DNA from: Quadrisphaera sp. | GTDB taxonomy: Bacteria > Actinomycetota > Actinomycetes > Actinomycetales > Quadrisphaeraceae | Reading direction: 5' to 3' | NCBI GenBank assembly: GCA_029258695.1 | Contig: JARIBR010000313.1 | Coordinates: forward strand, 1 to 18,608 | DNA length: 18,608 nucleotides | In this document: positions 13,678 to 18,608 of the stretch, piece after piece | Layout: each line of letters begins with the position of its first letter | How positions within the stretch are numbered: position 1 is the stretch's first letter | The notes under the pieces: model-generated | Seen by the model: the letters and a program-made list of their open reading frames with translations, nothing else | What the model was told of the DNA's origin: nothing | The model's database searches: none | Position numbers and translations under genes: made by a program

Positions 13678-13950
13678 TCAGGGTGCGGCGCGCCGGGCCC
13701 TGCCTGAGCGATGGCGCCGGCGCGCCGCGGTGGAGGCGGCCAGCAGCAGCCGGACGGCCACCTCACCGAGGAGCACCGCGACGGCGCCGACGAGGAACAG
13801 GCCCAGCGCCGAGGGCCGTACGGCGAGACCGACCCGCTGCCACACGAGGTCCACGCCGACGCTCGACCCGGCGGCGGCGACGAGCAGGGTGACGGCTGCG
13901 ACGCCGAGGAGCAGGACGCCCCCGACCACCGCTCCGACCACGGACCTCAC
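13678..13950 (-). CDS. Small two-helix membrane protein downstream of the helicase
   Basis: This 90-residue protein has two hydrophobic helices (about 4-27 and 48-66) joined by a short loop (GSSVGVDLVWQRVGLAVRP). It ends in a strongly basic tail (AARRRHRSGRARRAAP), which would place the tail in the cytoplasm. I do not recognise the family. The GTG at 13950 overlaps the helicase stop as GTGA, and third codon positions are almost all G or C, so I treat it as a real, translationally coupled gene. A longer in-frame opening reaches back to 14502, but that part is only the antisense-like shadow of the helicase C-terminus. Its role, and any link to the pilus, is unknown. Confidence 0.7.
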   Translation of the reverse strand: MRSVVGAVVGGVLLLGVAAVTLLVAAAGSSVGVDLVWQRVGLAVRPSALGLFLVGAVAVLLGEVAVRLLLAASTAARRRHRSGRARRAAP

Positions 13951-16445
13951 GAGGCGACGGCCATCGGCGGCGTCCCACCGCCGGTCGCGGCCTGGCCCGA
14001 GCGGCCCGTGGTGCCGACACCGTCCCCCTCGCCGGCCCCGCTCCCTCCACCGCCGTCCCCCTCGCCGGCTCCGGTGCTGTCTCCGGTGAGGGCATCGGCG
14101 TCGGCCTCCGCGATGACGGCTCGCAGGACGGCCAGCGCCCCGGCCTTGTCCAGGGGCTCGTTGCCGTTGCCGCACTTCGGCGACTGAACGCACGACGGGC
14201 ACCCGCTCGGGCAGGCGCAGTCCGCCAGCAGGTCCGCCACCGCACCCAGCCACTCCCGGGCCGCCGCGAAGCCCCGGTCGGCGAAGCCGGCGCCCCCCGG
14301 CGCGGCGTCGTGCACGAACACCGTCGCGAGACCGGTGTCGGGGTGGCGGTCCGTCGACAACCCGCCGACGTCCCACCGGTCGCACGTCGCGACGAGCGGC
14401 AGCAGCCCGATCGCGGCGTGCTCGGCGGCGTGCAGCGCGCCCAGCACGTCGGCGGACGCCACTCCCGCCGCCTCCGCGAAGCCGTCCGGGATCGTCCACC
14501 ACACCGCCCGGGTGCGCAGCGTCCGCTCGGGCAGGTCCAGGCGTTCCTCACCGATGACCGCCCCCGTGCTCTCCCGCCGACGCAGGAAGGACGTCACCCG
14601 GGTGCTGACCTCCACCGTCCCGGAGACCAGCCGCACGCTGCCCCAGCCGCGCGAGGCCACCTCCTCGAGGACGCGCACGTCCGAGACCGAGCGCACCGAC
14701 GTGGACTCGTCGGCGTCGGTCGCGGCGAGCAGCGCCGTGGCGTCGTCCTCCTCCAGCGCGACGACGCGGTACCGCGCTCCCTGGTGCACGTAGACCGCTC
14801 CCGGGTGCACCGTGCGGTGCGCTGCCGCCGAGCCCACCGTGCCCAGGACGCGCCCGGTCGCCTCCTCGACGAGGGAGACCGGACCGCCGCCGCTGCCCCG
14901 CAGGTCGCTCAGCGCGCTGGCGCGCTCGCGCGAGGTCCAGAACCAGCCAGCTGGCCGGGCCCGCAGCAGGCCGGCGGCCACGAGGTGCTCGAGCACCGCG
15001 GGCGCCGTGGGGCCGAAGCGGGCGAGGTCCTCGGGGCGCAGCGGAACCTCCGCGGCGGCGGCGCACAGGTGACCACCGAGGACGTGAGGGTTGCCCGGGT
15101 CGATGACGGTGGCCTCCAGCGGTGCGTCGAAGATCGCCTCCGGATGGTGGACCAGGTAGGTGTCGAGGGGGTCGTCGTCGGCCACGAGGACGGCCAGCGC
15201 GTCACCGCCGCCGCGCCCGGCGCGGCCCACCCGCTGCCACAGCGAGGCCCGGGTCCCCGGCCACCCGGCGATGACCACGGCGTCCAGCCCCGAGACGTCG
15301 ATGCCGAGCTCGAGGGCGGACGTCGAGGCGACGCCCTTCAACCGCCCTGCCCGTAGGTCGCCCTCCAGCGCGCGCCGCTCCTCGGGCAGGTAGCCGGAGC
15401 GGTACGCCGCGACCCGGCCGGCGAGGCCGGGGTCCGCCTCGGCGAGGGCGTCGCGGGCCCGGGAGGCGACCACCTCGGCGCCACGGCGCGAGCGGACGAA
15501 CACCAGCGTCGCTACGTCCGCGGCCACGAGGTCGGCGAGCAGGTCCGAGGACTCCGCCACGACGGATCGCCGGTTCACGTCTCCCGTCCCCGAGCCGGGG
15601 ACCAGGGGCGGCTCCCACAGCCAGAAACGCGTCGCCCCGCGCGGTGACGTGTCCTCGGTGACCTCCACCACGTCCAGGCCCACCAGGGCTGCGGCGCTGG
15701 CCGCGGGCTGGGCGACCGTCGCGGACGCCAGCACCACCGTGGGCGCGGCCCCGTGGTGCTCGGCGACGCGCAGCAGCCGTCGCAGGACCGCCGCGACGTG
15801 GCTGCCGAACAGCCCGCGGTAGTGGTGGCACTCGTCGACGACCACGTACCGCAGCCGCCGGAAGAACCGCGAGAAGCGCGCGTGACCGGGCAGCAGCGAG
15901 CGGTGGAGCATGTCGGGGTTGGTGAGCAGCAGGTCGGCGTGCTCGCGCACCCACCGTCGCGCGTCCGGCGCGGTGTCCCCGTCGTAGGTGGCCGCCCGCA
16001 CCCCCGGCACGCCGAGGGCGTCGATCGCCGCCAGCTGGTCGGCGGCCAGCGCCTTGGTCGGCGCGAGGTAGAGGGTGGTGCCGCCGGCGCCGAGGCGCGC
16101 CGTGACCCCGGCGCCGTGCGGGGTCCCGCCCGGCCCGGGCGTCGCGGAGGGCTCGAGGGCTGCGGTGATCGCCGGCAGCAGGTACGCCAGCGACTTGCCC
16201 GACGCGGTCCCGGTGGCCACGACCACGTGCCGGCGCGCACGGGCGTGGTCGGCCGCCTCCACCTGGTGGCGCCACGGCGCGGCGACGCCCCTGGCGACCA
16301 GGGCGTCCCGCAGCGGCGGCGCGACCCAGCCCGGCCACGGCGCGGTGGTGGCCGCCCGCGCGGTGACCAGGTGCTCGTGGAGCACCCGCTGCTCGCGGCC
16401 GGGCGCCGCCCTCAGGCGCTGCGCCGCGGCTCTCACGTCGGCCAT
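13947..16445 (-). CDS. DECH-box helicase of the helicase/secretion neighbourhood
   Basis: This protein of about 832 residues is a superfamily 2 helicase with a C-terminal DUF1998-type zinc region (Rv3649 position; family 'helicase/secretion neighbourhood DEAH-box helicase'). Motif I is ATGTASGKS (77-85, Lys84), motif II is DECH (204-207), motif III is around ASAT, and motif VI is QRVGRAGR (404-411). Near the C-terminus is CACPSGCPSCVQSPKC, with Cys743, 745, 749, 752 and 758 as likely zinc ligands. Relatives act in DNA repair (MrfA/Hrq1-like); a role in secretion has not been shown to my knowledge. The last 45 residues are a Gly/Asp/Glu/Ser/Thr-rich tail with an 11-residue duplication. ATG 16445 is preferred; GTG 16478, with no ribosome binding site, would add 11 residues. 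It converges on the pilus operon and is divergent from bldG. Confidence 0.92.
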   Translation of the reverse strand: MADVRAAAQRLRAAPGREQRVLHEHLVTARAATTAPWPGWVAPPLRDALVARGVAAPWRHQVEAADHARARRHVVVATGTASGKSLAYLLPAITAALEPSATPGPGGTPHGAGVTARLGAGGTTLYLAPTKALAADQLAAIDALGVPGVRAATYDGDTAPDARRWVREHADLLLTNPDMLHRSLLPGHARFSRFFRRLRYVVVDECHHYRGLFGSHVAAVLRRLLRVAEHHGAAPTVVLASATVAQPAASAAALVGLDVVEVTEDTSPRGATRFWLWEPPLVPGSGTGDVNRRSVVAESSDLLADLVAADVATLVFVRSRRGAEVVASRARDALAEADPGLAGRVAAYRSGYLPEERRALEGDLRAGRLKGVASTSALELGIDVSGLDAVVIAGWPGTRASLWQRVGRAGRGGGDALAVLVADDDPLDTYLVHHPEAIFDAPLEATVIDPGNPHVLGGHLCAAAAEVPLRPEDLARFGPTAPAVLEHLVAAGLLRARPAGWFWTSRERASALSDLRGSGGGPVSLVEEATGRVLGTVGSAAAHRTVHPGAVYVHQGARYRVVALEEDDATALLAATDADESTSVRSVSDVRVLEEVASRGWGSVRLVSGTVEVSTRVTSFLRRRESTGAVIGEERLDLPERTLRTRAVWWTIPDGFAEAAGVASADVLGALHAAEHAAIGLLPLVATCDRWDVGGLSTDRHPDTGLATVFVHDAAPGGAGFADRGFAAAREWLGAVADLLADCACPSGCPSCVQSPKCGNGNEPLDKAGALAVLRAVIAEADADALTGDSTGAGEGDGGGGSGAGEGDGVGTTGRSGQAATGGGTPPMAVAS
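14020..14069 (+). repeat. 33-bp duplication in the helicase C-terminal tail
   Basis: A 17-base sequence, CCGTCCCCCTCGCCGGC, occurs at 14020-14036 and 14053-14069, 33 bp apart. On the coding (minus) strand this is an in-frame duplication of GAGEGDG with an 11-residue period. Confidence 0.8.
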
Positions 16446-16468
16446 GGACGGCGATGATCCCCCACGAG

Positions 16469-16483
16469 CGCCCGTCACGGGCG
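16469..16483. promoter_or_regulatory. Palindrome in the helicase/bldG divergent promoter region
   Basis: CGCCCGT and ACGGGCG (16469-16475 and 16477-16483) form a perfect 7-bp dyad around one central base. It lies 24 bases upstream of the helicase ATG and 55 before the bldG start. It could be an operator; no known consensus matches. Confidence 0.3.
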
Positions 16484-16538
16484 GCCCGGGGATGGTTCAC
16501 TAGCCGTCACGACCGCGCACGACCCCTGGAGGAGCACC

Positions 16539-16892
16539 GTGGACCTGTCCGTCACCAGCCATGAGCACGGCGGCCGCACGGTCGTGGAGGTCGGTGGGGA
16601 GATCGACGTCTACACCGCCCCGGTGCTGCGCGAGCGCCTCAACGACCTGGTCGGGGAGGGCAAGCACGACCTCGTCGTGGACATGGAGAAGGTCGACTTC
16701 CTCGACTCCACGGGCCTGGGCGTCCTGGTGGGCGGTCTGAAGCGGGTGCGCAGCCACGACGGCTCGCTGCACCTGGTGTGCACCCAGGAGAAGATCCTCA
16801 AGGTCTTCCGCATCACCGGGCTGACGAAGGTCTTCCCGATCCACGCGAGCGTCGACGAGGCCGTCGAGGCCTCCGGCGGCTCCCTCGACTGA
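16539..16892 (+). CDS. bldG: BldG-type anti-sigma factor antagonist (STAS domain)
   Basis: This 117-residue single STAS-domain protein is very close to Streptomyces BldG along its whole length (MDLSVTS start, [53 protein letters not shown]). Ser57 in DSTGLG is the expected phosphorylation site. Unphosphorylated, such proteins bind anti-sigma kinases and free a sigma factor of the SigB/SigF type. In Streptomyces BldG controls development and antibiotic production. GTG 16539 has GGAGGAG six to eight bases upstream. In Streptomyces bldG is followed by its anti-sigma factor gene, whereas here the next gene is hppA, so the partner must be elsewhere. The flanking helicase and hppA genes match the Streptomyces order otherwise. 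It is divergent from the helicase. Confidence 0.95.
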   Translation: MDLSVTSHEHGGRTVVEVGGEIDVYTAPVLRERLNDLVGEGKHDLVVDMEKVDFLDSTGLGVLVGGLKRVRSHDGSLHLVCTQEKILKVFRITGLTKVFPIHASVDEAVEASGGSLD

Positions 16893-16928
16893 CGGCTCCA
16901 CCCGCGGTCACGCAGCGCGAGGTGCCTG

Positions 16929-16972
16929 CCGGCCGGCGTGGCTAGACTCCGCCGCGACCCACCGGCCGGTGG
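16929..16972 (+). promoter_or_regulatory. Putative hppA promoter with flanking CCGGCCGG palindromes
   Basis: TAGACT at 16943-16948 fits the actinobacterial -10 pattern. CCGGCCGG occurs on each side, at 16929-16936 and 16962-16969, 33 bp apart, and the second is the centre of a 14-base palindrome CCACCGGCCGGTGG (16959-16972). No convincing -35 is seen. The arrangement could be an operator pair, but GC-rich palindromes also arise by chance in such DNA. Confidence 0.3.
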
Positions 16973-17005
16973 CGTGCATCACACCGATCTCATCGAGGAG
17001 GGCGA

Positions 17006-18608
17006 GTGCTGCTCGCGTCGACCGTCCTGCAAGCAGCCCCTCCCCCTCCCGCGGGGGGTGAGGGCGCGGCGCCCGGTGGTGCGGTCCCCCCCGGCGCGCC
17101 CGGGGCGGTGCTCGACCTCGTCGGCAGCGACCTCTGGATCGTCGTGGGCGTCGGGGTCGTGGCGCTCCTCTGCCTCGTCGTCGGCGTCGTCTTCCGCGCC
17201 CAGGTGCTGCGCGCCGGCGCCGGCACCGACGAGATGCAGCGCATCGCCGCGGCGGTCCAGGAGGGCGCGAGCGCGTACCTGCGCCGCCAGTTCAAGACCC
17301 TCGCGATCTTCGTCGTCATCGCCGCGGTCGTCCTGTTCTTCCTGCCCGGCGACCTCGAGGTGCGCACCGGGCGACTGATCTTCTTCGTCGTCGGCGCCCT
17401 GTTCTCCGCCTCGATCGGCTACCTGGGCATGAGCCTGGCCGTGCGGGCCAACGTGCGCGTGGCGGCGGCGGCCCGCGAGCCGGGCGGGCGCGCCGCGGGA
17501 GCCCGCCTGGCCATCCGCACCGGCGGCACCGTCGGCATGATCACCGTGGGCCTCGGCCTGCTCGCGGCGGCGGTCGTCGTCATCGTCTACCGCGAGAGCG
17601 CGCCGCGCGTGCTCGAGGGCTTCGGCTTCGGCGCCGCGCTGCTGGCGATGTTCATGCGCGTGGGCGGCGGGATCTTCACCAAGGCCGCCGACGTCGGGGC
17701 CGACCTCGTCGGCAAGGTCGAGCAGGGCATCCCCGAGGACGACCCGCGCAACGCCGCGACCATCGCGGACAACGTCGGGGACAACGTGGGCGACTGCGCC
17801 GGCATGGCCGCGGACCTCTTCGAGTCCTACGCCGTGACCCTGGTCGCCGCGCTCATCCTCGGCAGCGCGGCCTTCGGCGCCCAGGGCGTCGTCCTGCCGC
17901 TGATCATCCCGGCGATCGGCGCCCTGACCGCCATCCTCGGCATCCTCGTGGTGCGGGTCCGCGAGGGCGAGCCCGGCCTCGCGGCGATCTACCGGGGCTT
18001 CGTCATCTCCGCGGTGGTCGCCGCCGTCGCCTCCATCATCGCGATCTTCGTCTACCTGCCCGGCACGTGGGCGCAGGTGGCCACCCCCTCGCCCACCGAC
18101 GAGTCCTACATCGCCATGGCCTCGGGCCAGGTCCCGATCGCCGTCGAGGACCCCCGCTTCGCGGTGGCCGGCGCCGTCCTCGTCGGGATCCTCCTCGGGA
18201 TCATCGTGCTCGCGGTGACCGGGCACTACACCGACACGGCCAAGAAGCCCACGCGCGAGGTCGCCGCGACCTCGCGCACCGGCGCGGCCACCGTGGTCCT
18301 CTCCGGCATCGGGCTCGGCCTGGAGTCCGCCGTCGGCGTCGTGGTCATCCTCGCCCTCGGGGTGCTCGCGACCTTCTTCCTCGCCAACGGCGTCGCCAGC
18401 CTCGCGCTGTTCCTCGTCGCGATGGCCGGCACGGGCTTGCTCACGACCGTCGGGGTGGTCGTCGCGATGGACACCTTCGGGCCCGTCAGCGACAACGCCC
18501 AGGGCATCGCGGAGATGTCCGGGGACGTCGACGCCGAGGGCGCCGCGACGCTCACCGACCTCGACGCGGTGGGCAACACCACCAAGGCCATCACCAAGGG
18601 CATCGCCA
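17006..18608 (+). CDS. hppA: K+-independent proton-pumping pyrophosphatase, 3'-truncated by window
   Basis: The first 534 residues of a membrane-bound pyrophosphatase are present; the frame is open to the window end. The enzyme couples pyrophosphate hydrolysis to ion transport. A short Pro/Gly/Ala-rich N-terminus is followed by many membrane helices. The substrate site shows FTKAADVGADLVGKVE (DVGADLVGKVE at 229-239) and DNVGDNVGDCAGM from Asp255. GNTTKAITKG (523-532) has Lys527 and Thr530 at the positions that in K+-independent enzymes replace the Ala and Gly/Ala of K+-dependent ones, so this is the K+-independent H+-pumping class. GTG 17006 has GAGGAGG four to five bases upstream. A typical length of about 700-800 residues implies that a quarter to a third is missing beyond the window. 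It matches the Streptomyces gene order next to bldG. Confidence 0.95.
   Translation, partial: MLLASTVLQAAPPPPAGGEGAAPGGAVPPGAPGAVLDLVGSDLWIVVGVGVVALLCLVVGVVFRAQVLRAGAGTDEMQRIAAAVQEGASAYLRRQFKTLAIFVVIAAVVLFFLPGDLEVRTGRLIFFVVGALFSASIGYLGMSLAVRANVRVAAAAREPGGRAAGARLAIRTGGTVGMITVGLGLLAAAVVVIVYRESAPRVLEGFGFGAALLAMFMRVGGGIFTKAADVGADLVGKVEQGIPEDDPRNAATIADNVGDNVGDCAGMAADLFESYAVTLVAALILGSAAFGAQGVVLPLIIPAIGALTAILGILVVRVREGEPGLAAIYRGFVISAVVAAVASIIAIFVYLPGTWAQVATPSPTDESYIAMASGQVPIAVEDPRFAVAGAVLVGILLGIIVLAVTGHYTDTAKKPTREVAATSRTGAATVVLSGIGLGLESAVGVVVILALGVLATFFLANGVASLALFLVAMAGTGLLTTVGVVVAMDTFGPVSDNAQGIAEMSGDVDAEGAATLTDLDAVGNTTKAITKGIA

Noticed and set aside
13393..13707. Plus-strand open frame of 104 codons downstream of the last pilus gene.
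   Set aside because: It overlaps two repeat arrays with periods not divisible by three and the end of the small membrane gene; there is no ribosome binding site and no recognisable protein features.
14020..14069. The Gly/Asp/Glu-rich helicase tail as a calcium-binding RTX-like repeat.
   Set aside because: Only two copies of GAGEGDG with an 11-residue period; it lacks the GGxGxDxUx nonapeptide pattern and the helicase is cytosolic.

Overview
The window is very GC-rich, with G or C at nearly every third codon position, many GTG starts and stop/start overlaps of the form GTGA. It comes from a high-GC actinobacterium. Gene content and order follow a core actinobacterial block that I know from Mycobacterium tuberculosis (roughly Rv3678A to Rv3649) and, at the right end, the Streptomyces bldG region. 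A Kineosporiales- or Micrococcales-like source is plausible, but the sequence alone does not fix the genus. I see no insertion sequence, tRNA, rRNA or CRISPR array.

Layout. 1-1462: a small DUF4177-like protein, a RidA/YjgF-family protein and the global regulator Crp. 1489-1941 (minus): a coiled-coil protein, possibly RsiG-like, convergent with crp. 2027-4772: a tightly overlapped operon of endonuclease III (nth), CoA pyrophosphatase (Nudix) and a MarP-like membrane serine protease, ending in a strong stem-loop. 4825-7622 (minus): acetyl-CoA synthetase (acs), a 65-residue membrane protein and a DUF1469/holin-like membrane protein.

7843-13403 is a Tad-type pilus/secretion locus, the 'helicase/secretion neighbourhood' of actinobacteria. 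It holds a CpaE/Ssd-like ATPase-fold protein, the TadA/CpaF motor, TadB and TadC membrane proteins, a DUF4244 Flp-like pilin, a TadE-like pseudopilin and a second TadE/TadG-like protein. It faces the matching DECH-box helicase (13947-16445, minus), which is followed by a small two-helix membrane protein overlapping its stop. 16539-16892 encodes a BldG-type anti-anti-sigma factor, and 17006 to the window end encodes a K+-independent proton-pumping pyrophosphatase that is cut off.

The most unusual part is 11.9-14.1 kb. Each of the three pilin-like genes and the helicase tail carries its own in-frame tandem repeat (18, 21, 6 and 33 bp). The gap between the convergent pilus and helicase operons holds two further arrays with periods of about 20 and 31 bp. 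Two pairs of a TCCACAG motif, each spaced exactly 31 bp, lie in the only two sizeable gaps of the pilus locus, upstream of the ATPase module and upstream of the pilin module. They are candidates for a shared regulatory site.
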